DNA of 64,000 bases from VXNE01 sp963665455 (lineage in GTDB: Bacteria; Pseudomonadota; Gammaproteobacteria; Pseudomonadales; Azotimanducaceae): NCBI GenBank assembly GCA_963665455.1, contig OY762279.1:4526001-4590000 (forward strand). Reading direction: 5' to 3'. The position numbers and the translations under genes were made by a program. The notes beneath the pieces were generated by a model that was not told where the DNA came from, did not search any database, and worked only from the letters and a program-made list of their open reading frames with translations. The first letter of the stretch is position 1. Every line of letters starts with the position of its first letter. Positions 26,673 to 35,130 of this stretch are shown here, piece by piece.

Positions 26673-28715
26673 ATGAGCGACCCCCAACCCACGACGATCG
26701 AGCCCGTCCGCTTCGCGCCGACGCCCGTCGACGAGACCACACGCCGCCTCCCCCTCTCCAAGGGGCAGGTCGCGGCCATCGCGGCGGCGCTGGCGGTCGC
26801 CTGGTTCCTCTGGTTCCTGTTCACCGCCAAGTCGGTCAGCTTCGACGTCGAGCCCCGTACCGCCGTCATCGAGGTGAGCGGCGGTTTCGAGATCGAGCTC
26901 GCGGGGGTACGCCTCCTGCGGGAGGGCACCTACCACCTGCGCGCCACGGCCGAGGGCTACCATCCCCTCCTCACCGACGTGGCCGTGGCGGCCCCCCGCA
27001 GCCAAACCTTCGCCCACGTCCTGACCCCCCTGCCCGGCCGCATCACGTTCCGCTCGGAGCCCCCCGCGGCGGCGGTGTACCTGGACGACGCGCAACTCGG
27101 CGAGACGCCCTTCGTGGCCGACGTCCCGGCCGGCCCACACACGGTGACGCTGTCCTTGGCCCGCTATCAGGATGCCCAGACGGAGGTCGAGGTCGAGGGC
27201 CGCCAGGTTGAGCAGACGGTGAACGTCGAGCTACGGCCGGACTGGGCCGACGTCACCATCCCGACCCGTCCCGCCGGGGCCACGGTGCGAATCGACGACG
27301 CCGAGGTCGGGGCCACGCCCGGGCCCGTGCCCATCCCGAGCGGGGAGCACCGCATCGACGTCAAGCTGGCCGGCTACAAGGTGTGGCGCGACATCATCGC
27401 GGTGCGCGCCGAGGAGACCCGCACCCTGCCCCCCATCGATCTTGAACGCGCCGAAGGGCTCGTCACGGTGCGTTCCTCTCCGCGCGGCGCCGGCATCACC
27501 GTGAACGGCACCTATCGGGGCACGACGCCCACGGAGCTGACACTCGCGCCGGGACGCGAGCATCGCATCCGGGTCTTCAAGATCGGTTACGGACCGGTGA
27601 CCCGCAACGTGCGCGTGGCTTCCGGCCAAGAGACCGCGGTCGCGTTCGACCTGCCCGCCCAGATGGGTGAGCTTGCCGTGACGGCGGACCCCGCAGACGC
27701 CGAACTCTGGATCGATGGCGAACGCAGCGGCGGCGTGAACCGCACCCTCACCCTCGCCGCCATCCCCCACGAGATAGAGGTCAGGAAGGCCGGCTACGCG
27801 GGCTACCGCAAGACCGTAACGCCGCAGCCCGGCTTCCTCCAGGAAATCAAGGTGCGGCTGCTGACCCTCGAGGAAGCCCGCTTCGCGCGCCTGAAGCCAC
27901 GCATCGCGACGGCCCTCGGTCAGGAACTGCTGCTCATGCAACCCTCGCCGATCCGGCTTGGGGCGTCGCGGCGGGAACCCGGGCGCCGCGCCAACGAGGT
28001 GCTGCGCGACGTGGACCTGACCCGCTTCTTCTACATCGGCGAGAAGGAGGTGAGCAACGCCGACTTCCGGCGCTTCGCCCCCGGCCACAGTTCCGGCGCG
28101 TTCGAGACCGCGGAGCTCGACAAGGACGAGCAGCCGGTCGCGAACGTAACGTGGGAGGAAGCCGCGCTGTTCTGCAACTGGCTGTCCGGGCAGGAGCGCC
28201 TCGCGCCCTTCTATGTCGTTGAGTTCGGCAAGGTGGTTGGCGCCGACCCCAACGCCCTCGGCTATCGCCTGCCGACCGAGGCCGAATGGGCGTGGACGGC
28301 CCGCCACGTCGAGGACGAAGAGCCGCTACTGCGCTTCCCCTGGGGCACGAGCCTGCCGCCGCCGGACCGGCACGGCAACTACGCGGACCGCGCGGCCACC
28401 CATGTTGTCGGGCGCATCATCTTCGGTTACAACGACAACCACATCGTCAGCGCGCCGCCCGGAACCTTTCCCGCGAACGCCAAGGGGCTGCGCGATCTCG
28501 GCGGCAACGTCGCGGAGTGGGTACACGACTTCTACGAGATACCGGAGCCGGACCAGCGCCTGAACCCACTCGGACCGAAGGACGGCGACTACCACGTGAT
28601 CAAGGGTTCGAGCTGGATGCACGGGGCCATCTCGGAGTTGCGGCTGACGTTCCGCGACTACGGCGCCAAGGGCCGCCCGGATGTCGGCTTCCGCATCGCG
28701 CGGTTCGCGGAATGA
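26673..28715 (+). CDS. Membrane-anchored protein with PEGA repeats and SUMF1/FGE-like domain
   Basis: A 680-residue protein. TM helix at about 31-51; then several PEGA repeats (about 100-375; units such as VTVRSSPRGAGITVNGTYRG and GELAVTADPADAELWIDGERSG); then a formylglycine-generating-enzyme-like domain (about 425-678) with GYRLPTEAEWAWTARH and GLRDLGGNVAEWVHDF. The Cys expected late in active FGE is absent: SSWMHGAISELRLTFRDYGAKGRPDVGFR has Leu there. It is therefore more likely a binding scaffold than an enzyme. ATG 26673 is preferred to 26640, which would overlap the upstream gene. Confidence 0.82.
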   Translation: MSDPQPTTIEPVRFAPTPVDETTRRLPLSKGQVAAIAAALAVAWFLWFLFTAKSVSFDVEPRTAVIEVSGGFEIELAGVRLLREGTYHLRATAEGYHPLLTDVAVAAPRSQTFAHVLTPLPGRITFRSEPPAAAVYLDDAQLGETPFVADVPAGPHTVTLSLARYQDAQTEVEVEGRQVEQTVNVELRPDWADVTIPTRPAGATVRIDDAEVGATPGPVPIPSGEHRIDVKLAGYKVWRDIIAVRAEETRTLPPIDLERAEGLVTVRSSPRGAGITVNGTYRGTTPTELTLAPGREHRIRVFKIGYGPVTRNVRVASGQETAVAFDLPAQMGELAVTADPADAELWIDGERSGGVNRTLTLAAIPHEIEVRKAGYAGYRKTVTPQPGFLQEIKVRLLTLEEARFARLKPRIATALGQELLLMQPSPIRLGASRREPGRRANEVLRDVDLTRFFYIGEKEVSNADFRRFAPGHSSGAFETAELDKDEQPVANVTWEEAALFCNWLSGQERLAPFYVVEFGKVVGADPNALGYRLPTEAEWAWTARHVEDEEPLLRFPWGTSLPPPDRHGNYADRAATHVVGRIIFGYNDNHIVSAPPGTFPANAKGLRDLGGNVAEWVHDFYEIPEPDQRLNPLGPKDGDYHVIKGSSWMHGAISELRLTFRDYGAKGRPDVGFRIARFAE

Positions 28716-28972
28716 ACGCCGTGCGGCGGACCCTGCTCCAGGCTGCGGCCGCGCTCGTGCTGCTGGCGGGCACGATGCCCATCTACTCCGCGGACGAGGC
28801 ACCCGCGTCGGAGACGCCGACCCAAGCCGAGGGCGAAGATCGGAACCAGCGCCCCGCTCCGGCACCCGAGGCACCCACGCCGCCGGCCCGGCCCAGGCCG
28901 AGCCCCGAGGTCTTCGTGCCGAGCGAGGACATTTCGGAGGACCTCTCCGTGCGTTTTCCCGTCGACATCTGA
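28712..28972 (+). CDS. Small secreted Pro-rich protein of the envelope cluster
   Basis: An 86-residue protein whose ATG overlaps the preceding stop (ATGA). A signal-like hydrophobic segment (about 8-25) is followed by a Pro/Ala/Glu-rich linker and a short C-terminal motif, VPSEDISEDLSVRFPVDI. Eighteen bases separate it from the channel gene. The acidic end could be a docking peptide. I recognise no family. Confidence 0.6.
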   Translation: MNAVRRTLLQAAAALVLLAGTMPIYSADEAPASETPTQAEGEDRNQRPAPAPEAPTPPARPRPSPEVFVPSEDISEDLSVRFPVDI

Positions 28973-28990
28973 AGGACGTACAGCCGCCCG

Positions 28991-29788
28991 ATGAGAAGAA
29001 CCCTACCCTTCGAGGCCATCTACCAAGTGGTCGCCCTGATCGTCGCGGTCATCGTGGTGCACATGGTCTACGTGACCGTCGTGCGGCCACACGCCGACGC
29101 CATTCTGGCCGTCCGCGCGGAGCAGGCGGCGGCCGGCGAGGCCGTGGACCAGGAACGCTCGCTCTACGTGGTGATGCGCGACTACGAACAGGAGGCCTGC
29201 TTCATCCTGGGCCTGTGGGCCATCTCGATCATCGGCTTCAAGGGCCGGAACTCGTTCCGGGAGCGGCGGCTCCTCGATGCCGAAATCACCCACGTCGGCG
29301 AGGGCATGAGCATCCTCCCGGAGGATACCCGGGAGTACGCCCGCCCGATCCAGGCGCTGCCCGTGGAAACACAGAACCAACTCCTGCCCCGGGCCCTGCT
29401 GGCGGCCCTGCAGCGGTTCGCGTCCACGCGCAACGTCCAGGATGTTTCCGAGGCCGTGCGCCAGGTCTGCGATGCGGAGTCCGAGCGTCTGGACAGCGAA
29501 CTGGCCATGGTGCGCTACATCACCTGGGCCATTCCCTCCATCGGCTTCATCGGCACCGTCCGGGGCATCGGAGACGCCTTGAGCCAAGCGTACGAAGCGG
29601 TCGGCGGCAACATCGCGGGCGTCACCGAGAGCCTGGGCGTGGCCTTCAACTCGACGTTCGTCGCCCTGGTCATCAGCATCATGATCCGCTTCCTGGTCGA
29701 TCAGGTGCAGCTCGTGCAGGAACGCCTGGTGCTCGACATCCAGACCTACTGCGACCGGCGCCTCATCCGCCACATGCAGGTGCGCTGA
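28991..29788 (+). CDS. MotA/TolQ/ExbB-type proton channel family protein
   Basis: A 265-residue inner-membrane protein with four predicted TM helices at about 10-31, 66-83, 175-196 and 212-236. The conserved channel segments are WAIPSIGFIGTVRGIGDALSQA, with the Pro of TM3, and GVAFNSTFVALVISIMIRF in TM4; both are typical of the ExbB/TolQ/MotA family. A large cytoplasmic loop lies between TM2 and TM3. In known systems five such subunits surround two single-TM partners with a proton-binding Asp (MotB, ExbD, TolR, ZorB). No ordinary MotB, ExbD or TolR is nearby; the best partners are the two vWA proteins downstream. Confidence 0.88.
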   Translation: MRRTLPFEAIYQVVALIVAVIVVHMVYVTVVRPHADAILAVRAEQAAAGEAVDQERSLYVVMRDYEQEACFILGLWAISIIGFKGRNSFRERRLLDAEITHVGEGMSILPEDTREYARPIQALPVETQNQLLPRALLAALQRFASTRNVQDVSEAVRQVCDAESERLDSELAMVRYITWAIPSIGFIGTVRGIGDALSQAYEAVGGNIAGVTESLGVAFNSTFVALVISIMIRFLVDQVQLVQERLVLDIQTYCDRRLIRHMQVR

Positions 29789-29790
29789 CG

Positions 29791-31068
29791 GTGTGGGTGC
29801 TCGAACTCAACGACGCCGAGATCACGTTGTCCCGGGACGGCACGGTGCTCTACCAGGAGCCCGGCATCGCGTCCCTCGCCGGACGCACGCCGGCCTTCGG
29901 CAACGCCGCCCTCGCCCACGCGCGCCTCGATCCCCGCCGCTCGGAAAACCAGTACTTCGCGCGCATGAACGCGGAGCCGGTCAACGCCACCGGGCCGGGC
30001 GTCGCCAACCAGGCCGATCTCGTCTATCGCCACCTGCGCGAGATCGCCTCGGCCGCGAGTCTCGACGGCGCGGCGGTCCACGTCGTCGTGCCGAGCGCGA
30101 GTACCGCCGAGCAGCTTGGCCTGTTCGTCGGCATCGCGCGGGAGGCGGGGCTCGAGGTCGCCTCCCTGTTGGACGCCGCGGTCGCGGCGGCATGCACGGC
30201 CAAGCTGCCGGCCGATGCCAAGGTGCTCGACGTCTCCCTGCATCGCGCCTCCGTCGCGACGCTCGCCTGTGCGTCCACGGTGCGCAGGGTGGGGGCGGAG
30301 GAGGTCTCGGAGTCCGGCCTGCTACGTCTGCTCGAAGGGTGGGTGGACGCGGTCGCCGACCGGTTTGTCACCGAGACGCGCTTCGACCCCCTGACCATCG
30401 CGGCGGCGGAACAACAGGTGTTCGACCAAGTCCATGCCGCCGTGGCGGGAACGCCGCACGCCGGAGCGGGCGGCGAATTGACGGTGGAGGTGGCGCATCG
30501 CGGCGACACGCGCACCGTGGACCTGGCGTTCTCCGCCCTGGCCACGAAGTCCGCCCGGCGCTATGAAGTCCTCGCCCAACATGTCGGTGCCCCCACCACC
30601 CTCGCCCTGACCCACCGCGCGCAACGGCTGCCGGGGCTTGAAGGGCTGCTTCGCGGCCTCGGACATACCGTGCTGCGCCTCGACGCCGACGCCTTCCGGG
30701 CCGGCGTCGAGGCGTGCGGCGACGTCTTGACCGAGGACGAGGGGATTAGCTTCGTCTCCGCGGTACCGGCGCGGCACCGCGGCACCTCCGGCACGCCGGC
30801 GGCCGCCGCCGGCACCCACCTCTTGTGCAACGCGGTCGCGGTACCGCTCGGCGCGACCCTCGAGGCCGCCGACCATCCGGAGGCCGGCGATCTCGGCGCG
30901 GCCTTTCGCATCGTTCGCCGCGAAGGCGTGCACTACGTCCTTCCCGCGGGCGACGCCTTGGTGACCCTGAACGGCAAGACCGTGCCCAACGAGGCCGCCG
31001 CGGCGGCCGGCGCGGCAATCGAGTGCGGTGGGCGCTCGTTTCACGTCGTCCGGGTGATGGACGGGTAG
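29791..31068 (+). CDS. Actin/Hsp70-like fold protein of the envelope cluster
   Basis: A 425-residue cytoplasmic protein starting at GTG 29791, two bases after the channel gene. The N-terminal WVLELNDAEITLSRDG, the VHVVVPSASTAEQLGLFVGIAREAGLEVASLLDAAVAAA segment and VLDVSLHRASVATL follow the order of an Hsp70/actin ATPase fold (phosphate-1, helix before the second strand set, phosphate-2). The glycine-rich phosphate loops are degenerate, so nucleotide hydrolysis is doubtful. The last 100 residues include a beta-rich part that may be a separate domain. It may regulate or cap the channel from the cytoplasm; that is inference. Confidence 0.62.
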   Translation: MWVLELNDAEITLSRDGTVLYQEPGIASLAGRTPAFGNAALAHARLDPRRSENQYFARMNAEPVNATGPGVANQADLVYRHLREIASAASLDGAAVHVVVPSASTAEQLGLFVGIAREAGLEVASLLDAAVAAACTAKLPADAKVLDVSLHRASVATLACASTVRRVGAEEVSESGLLRLLEGWVDAVADRFVTETRFDPLTIAAAEQQVFDQVHAAVAGTPHAGAGGELTVEVAHRGDTRTVDLAFSALATKSARRYEVLAQHVGAPTTLALTHRAQRLPGLEGLLRGLGHTVLRLDADAFRAGVEACGDVLTEDEGISFVSAVPARHRGTSGTPAAAAGTHLLCNAVAVPLGATLEAADHPEAGDLGAAFRIVRREGVHYVLPAGDALVTLNGKTVPNEAAAAAGAAIECGGRSFHVVRVMDG

Positions 31069-31073
31069 CCGGG

Positions 31074-32156
31074 ATGGCCAGGAAACGCCGCCTCGAAGCG
31101 TTCTCGCTCTCCTTCCTGGACGTCATGTCCTGCGGCTTCGGCGCCGTGGTGCTGATCTTCCTCATCATCGAGCACTCCACGGACGACGACGTGCGCGCCG
31201 TCAGCCGCGACCTGCTCGCCGAAATCCGCCTCCTCGACTACGAGATCGAGACCGGCCGGCCGAACCTGACCGAACTGCAGCAACGCATCGAGGAACTCAA
31301 GCGGCAAATCGCCGACGCGCGCCGCGCCCGGGCCTCCACGATCGAGGACGCCGAGCGCAAACGGGACGAACTCGACGCCCTGGAGGCGGCCACCATTGCC
31401 CAGCGCGAGAGCGTCGAGGAGCTCAAGGCCGACGTCGAAACCCGCGAGGAGGAAGTGGAGCGGCTACGCGCCGTCGAGGAGGAGAACGCCGGGCGCTCGG
31501 CGATCTTCGTCGAGGGCGAGGGGGACCGGCAGTACCTGACGGGCCTGTTCGTGGGCGGTTCCCACGTCCTGATCGCCGTCGATGCCTCCGCCAGCATGCT
31601 CGACAACACCATCGTCAACGTCATCCGCCGCCGCAACATGCCGGTCGAGCGCCAGTTGCAGTCGCCGAAGTGGCGCCGCGCCGTGCGGACGGTCGAATGG
31701 CTCGCCGCCCAGGTGCCCATCGACAGCCAGTTCCAGATCTTCCGCTTCAACACGGCCGTGGAGTCCGCCCTCCCCTCGGACGCGTGGTACGCCACGACGG
31801 ACGCCGACGCCATGGCCGAGGCCATCGAGGCCCTCGCGGACAAGCCACCCGGCGACGGTACCAGCATCGAGAACCTGTTCGTCGCCATCGGGCGCATGAA
31901 TCCGCCGCCCGACAACGTCTTCCTGATCATCGACAGCCTCCCCACCCAGGGCGCGGGCGCGCCGCGCCGGGCCACCGTGACCGGACGCCAGCGCATGTCG
32001 CACTACGGCGACGCCCTGAAGGTCTTGCCGGCCAACGTGCCCTTCAACGTCATCATGTTCCCGATGGAGGGGGACCCCCTCGGGCCGGCGGCCTACTGGT
32101 CCCTGGCGCAGAACACCGGTGGCGTGTACATGTCGCCCTCCGAGGACTGGCCATGA
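31074..32156 (+). CDS. Single-TM coiled-coil vWA protein, MotB-like layout (first copy)
   Basis: A 360-residue protein. A short basic N-terminus precedes one TM helix (about 13-33) in the motif FSLSFLDVMSCGFGAVVLIF. Asp 16 sits at the beginning of the helix, the place of the ion-binding Asp in MotB and ExbD. Residues 40-137 are a heptad-rich coiled coil. A vWA domain follows with the MIDAS motif DASAS at 170-174. Predicted orientation is N-in with vWA in the periplasm. The stop overlaps the ATG of the second copy (ATGA). Confidence 0.8.
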   Translation: MARKRRLEAFSLSFLDVMSCGFGAVVLIFLIIEHSTDDDVRAVSRDLLAEIRLLDYEIETGRPNLTELQQRIEELKRQIADARRARASTIEDAERKRDELDALEAATIAQRESVEELKADVETREEEVERLRAVEEENAGRSAIFVEGEGDRQYLTGLFVGGSHVLIAVDASASMLDNTIVNVIRRRNMPVERQLQSPKWRRAVRTVEWLAAQVPIDSQFQIFRFNTAVESALPSDAWYATTDADAMAEAIEALADKPPGDGTSIENLFVAIGRMNPPPDNVFLIIDSLPTQGAGAPRRATVTGRQRMSHYGDALKVLPANVPFNVIMFPMEGDPLGPAAYWSLAQNTGGVYMSPSEDWP

Positions 32157-33160
32157 AGACGCGCAAGCGACGCGAGGTCGAGGAGTTCAGCCTGTCCTTC
32201 CTCGACGTCATCTGTTGCGGCTTCGGCGCCATCGTGCTGCTCCTCATCATCACCAAGACCGTGGAGCCGCTGGCCCTGGAACTCGTGAGCGTCGACTACG
32301 ACGGACAGGTCGCCGACAAGCGCGACGCCGTCCATCAGATCCGGGGCGAGACCGAGGTCCTCGAACGGCAGATGTCCGAGGAGCAACGCCAACTGGAGGA
32401 GGACCTGCGGGAGCTCGCCCGCGCCCGGCGCGAGCTGTCGGAGATCCTCGGCGAGTTCGCGACGACCACCGAGCAAGCCGACATCCAGGCCGTCGAGCGC
32501 AGCCGCCTCGCCGCCGCCCGCCAAACCCTCACCGAGGAGATGACGCGCCTGCTCGGCGCCGGCTTCGAGCGGCGCGACAACGTCGTCGGCGGCATCACCG
32601 TGGACTCCGAGTACATCGTCTTCGTGATCGACACGTCGGGCAGCATGCAACGTTTCGCCTGGGGCTCCGTGGTGCAGAAGCTGGGCGAGACCCTGGCCAT
32701 CTATCCCGAGGTCAAGGGCATTCAGGTGATGAACGACATGGGCGACTACATGTTCGACAGCTACCGGGACCGCTGGATACCGGACTCGCCCGTCCGCCGC
32801 GACCAGATCATGCGCCGCCTGGAGACCTGGGCACCGTTCAGCAACTCGAGCCCGGTGGAGGGCATCGAGAAGGCCATCACCACGTTCTGGTCGCCGGACA
32901 AGAAGATCAGCATCTACGTCTTCGGGGACGACTTCAGCGGCGAGTCCGTCGAGGTGGTGGTGGACACCGTGGACCGCATCAACCGCGCGGACGAGAGCGG
33001 CGAGCGCCGGGTGCGCATCCACGCCGTCGGCTTCCCCGTCATCTTCCAGGCCGCCCCGCGGCAGCAGCAGTCCGCCTACCGCTTCGCGGCGCTCATGCGG
33101 GAGTTGACCCACCGCAACAACGGCACCTTCGTGGGGCTGGGGGTGGACGCGCTGCATTGA
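32153..33160 (+). CDS. Single-TM coiled-coil vWA protein, MotB-like layout (second copy)
   Basis: A 335-residue paralogue of the preceding protein. The N-terminal motif FSLSFLDVICCGFGAIVLLL is nearly identical, with Asp 18 at the start of the TM helix (about 15-35). A coiled coil (about 55-135) and a vWA domain with MIDAS DTSGS at 160-164 follow. The rest differs between the two, so they are probably not interchangeable and may form a heterodimer. Last gene of the tightly overlapping run; a 620-base gap follows. Confidence 0.8.
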   Translation: MKTRKRREVEEFSLSFLDVICCGFGAIVLLLIITKTVEPLALELVSVDYDGQVADKRDAVHQIRGETEVLERQMSEEQRQLEEDLRELARARRELSEILGEFATTTEQADIQAVERSRLAAARQTLTEEMTRLLGAGFERRDNVVGGITVDSEYIVFVIDTSGSMQRFAWGSVVQKLGETLAIYPEVKGIQVMNDMGDYMFDSYRDRWIPDSPVRRDQIMRRLETWAPFSNSSPVEGIEKAITTFWSPDKKISIYVFGDDFSGESVEVVVDTVDRINRADESGERRVRIHAVGFPVIFQAAPRQQQSAYRFAALMRELTHRNNGTFVGLGVDALH

Positions 33161-33178
33161 AGCTGCGCTCCAGCGCGA

Positions 33179-33418
33179 ATGCGCTACGATGATGCGGCGC
33201 AAGCCCGCGAGCGAGAACATGCCGCAGTCGAGCACGAGAAGAGCTCGGCGTGGGAGGAGGCCATGGCCCTAATCGAACATTTGCAGCGCGACGGGTGGGA
33301 AGAGTTTCTTCGGGACATCTTCGAGTACACCCTCGATGTTCCTGAAGAACGACCGCTTCAGACGAATCATCGCCAAGCCGGGGCCTCTCCCGCAACGGAA
33401 TTGAGCCTCGGAGCGTGA
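33179..33418 (+). CDS. Doubtful small acidic protein
   Basis: A 79-codon frame rich in Glu and Ala with a helical middle (EEAMALIEHLQRDGWEEFLRDIF) and a polar tail. There is no recognisable domain and no clear ribosome binding site; it starts 18 bases after the vWA gene. It could be a real short protein of the cluster or chance coding. An overlapping alternative frame gives MFLKNDRFRRII, which is no better. Confidence 0.25.
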   Translation: MRYDDAAQAREREHAAVEHEKSSAWEEAMALIEHLQRDGWEEFLRDIFEYTLDVPEERPLQTNHRQAGASPATELSLGA

Positions 33419-33733
33419 TTCGAGAGTGCGCTCCACGCACGACGCGCTGGGGTCCTCGTTCACCGGGCAGGCGCGGATCGTGGACGTTCCCGGCAAGAGC
33501 TCACCCAGTGCGCCACAGTCCGCGAAAGTCGCGGTGCACTGAACCGGCAGCCGACGCGGACCGCCGTTTCAACATGACACATTTCCGTTGCTTTTCGTTG
33601 CAACTTGGAGTTAGACTACTCGCACTTCGTCCTGCCAAGCGGCGACGGACGGTTTGCATCACGCCAATCCGTCCGTCGCCGCCGTTCCTCCTTCCCCCCC
33701 TGCTCCGGTCCAACCCTCGTTGCACCAACCGTC

Positions 33734-33762
33734 TTGACCGTCGCGCGGATTGTCTGCACAGT
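33734..33762 (+). promoter_or_regulatory. Possible sigma-70 promoter for the lipoprotein pair
   Basis: TTGACC at 33734-33739 and CACAGT at 33757-33762 are separated by 17 bases. The -35 is good, the -10 poor (three of six). An AGGAG ribosome site precedes ATG 33785 at normal distance. The long gap upstream makes a promoter here likely. Confidence 0.3.
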
Positions 33763-33784
33763 GAGGCGGCAACAGGAGAGGACG

Positions 33785-34408
33785 ATGCGAAATCCGCTTG
33801 CCGCCGGCATCCTGACCGCCTGCTTGGTGCTCGGCGGTTGCGGCGGCGCGAACGTCTTGGTGGAGACCACCGTTCCGACGCCGTTGGTCCAGCCGCTGCC
33901 CCTGACCATGGGGGTGCATTTCGACGCCTCGCTCACGGACTACGTGCACGAAGAGGAGCTGGAGCGGCACGGCAAGTTCCGCATCGAACTCGGCTCCACC
34001 CAAGTGCCGGTGTTCGAGCGCGTGTTCGACGCCGTGTTCGCGCGGACGGAGCCGGTGACATCCATCGAGGCGGCCGGAGCGGGGGTGGACGCGATCATCG
34101 TCCCGGTGGTCGAGGAGCTCCAGTTCTCCATCCCGGCCCAGACGCGCAGCGACTTCTTCGAGATCTGGATCAAGTACAAGATCGACATCCACGCCCCCGA
34201 CGGCGAGCTGCTCGCGAGTTGGCCCCTGCCCGCCTACGGCAAGAGCAACTCCCGCAACTTCGGCTTCATGGAATCCTCCGGCGACATGGGCCTGAACGAG
34301 GCGACCGTCTGGGCGCTGCGCGACGCCGCGGCGCACTTCGCGTTCTACTTTCCCCAGGTGCCGGAGATTCGCGCGCTGACCGCCAAGGCGAGCGAGCGCA
34401 GCGGATGA
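33785..34408 (+). CDS. Lipoprotein of unknown family (first of pair)
   Basis: A 207-residue lipoprotein with signal and lipobox LGGC (Cys near residue 19), preceded by a strong AGGAG. The mature part is mixed alpha/beta: LTMGVHFDASLTDYVHEEELERHGKFRIELGS, DAIIVPVVEELQFSIP, FFEIWIKYKIDIHAPDGELLASWPL. This order of strands resembles lipoproteins that help assemble surface structures, but I cannot name the family. Its stop overlaps the next lipoprotein start (ATGA). Confidence 0.72.
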   Translation: MRNPLAAGILTACLVLGGCGGANVLVETTVPTPLVQPLPLTMGVHFDASLTDYVHEEELERHGKFRIELGSTQVPVFERVFDAVFARTEPVTSIEAAGAGVDAIIVPVVEELQFSIPAQTRSDFFEIWIKYKIDIHAPDGELLASWPLPAYGKSNSRNFGFMESSGDMGLNEATVWALRDAAAHFAFYFPQVPEIRALTAKASERSG

Positions 34409-35103
34409 GCAGGCGAGCGCATTCCCCGTTGAGGACTGCGCCGGCGCGTCTCCTCGTCGCCCTGGCACTCCTGACGCTCGTGCCCGGATGCGTCACGGCC
34501 ACGGTGCAGGAGGTCCGCGAGGGCAGCACCGGCATCCGCGCGGACGAGTCCATCGTGGTCCTCGGCCGCAAGCACAAGACCCGCAACGAGACCGAGACGG
34601 GCTTCGTCGATTGCGTGAGCCGCGCCGTCGCCGGCGGCCGGCGGGACTTCGGGGTGATGTCCGAGAGCGACTTCGTCGACGCCACCTTCCCCTGGTTCGA
34701 GCCCCGTACCGCGCCCCTGGACGTCGAGGACTTCTCCGAGGTGATCGGGCATCCCCTGTTGTCCGAACGCATCCGGGAGATCGGCGTGCGCTACCTCGTC
34801 TGGATCGAGGGCACCACCCAGCGCACGAGCGAAACCGGCACCGTGAACTGCACGATGGTGAGCGGCGGCATCCCCGCCTGCTTCGGCTTTCTCTCCTGGG
34901 AGAACGACTCCAGCTACGAGGCGTCGGTGTGGGACGTGCACCAGGGCGTGAACGTCGGCCGTGTGCGCTCGGAGGCCGTCGGCACGAGTTTCATTCCCGC
35001 ACTCGTGGTACCGATCCCCATCGTGGCGCGCGTGCGCCAGAGCGCCTGCAACAGCCTCTCCGACCAGTTGCGGTCCTTCCTGTCGGACGGGGCCGAGGTC
35101 TGA
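34405..35103 (+). CDS. Lipoprotein of unknown family (second of pair)
   Basis: A 232-residue lipoprotein: basic n-region, hydrophobic core and lipobox VPGC (Cys near 29). The mature part carries four Cys residues (in FVDCVSRAV, VNCTMV, IPACFGF and SACNSL), which may form disulfides in the periplasm. ESIVVLGRKHKT opens the folded domain and GVRYLVWIEGTT follows. ATG 34405 overlaps the first lipoprotein's stop. The two probably act as a pair at the outer membrane end of the cluster, an inference from context. Confidence 0.7.
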   Translation: MSRRAHSPLRTAPARLLVALALLTLVPGCVTATVQEVREGSTGIRADESIVVLGRKHKTRNETETGFVDCVSRAVAGGRRDFGVMSESDFVDATFPWFEPRTAPLDVEDFSEVIGHPLLSERIREIGVRYLVWIEGTTQRTSETGTVNCTMVSGGIPACFGFLSWENDSSYEASVWDVHQGVNVGRVRSEAVGTSFIPALVVPIPIVARVRQSACNSLSDQLRSFLSDGAEV

Positions 35104-35130
35104 CGCCAGTCCCCTGCAAGGCCTCAGGAC

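Larger units (their letters stand above)
33161..33784. other. Gap between the vWA gene and the lipoprotein pair
   Basis: About 620 bases. Apart from the doubtful 79-codon frame at 33179-33418 and a possible promoter near 33734-33762, I see nothing in it. Two inversely related copies of a gtgcgctccacgc-like sequence are not long enough to call. Confidence 0.4.

Noticed and set aside
26673..28715. Sulfatase-activating FGE
   Set aside because: The catalytic Cys is missing and no sulfatase that would need activation is nearby.
28991..33160. Assignment of the channel and vWA genes to Zorya
   Set aside because: ZorB has an OmpA-like domain and Zorya adds ZorC/ZorD or ZorE; none of these is present.
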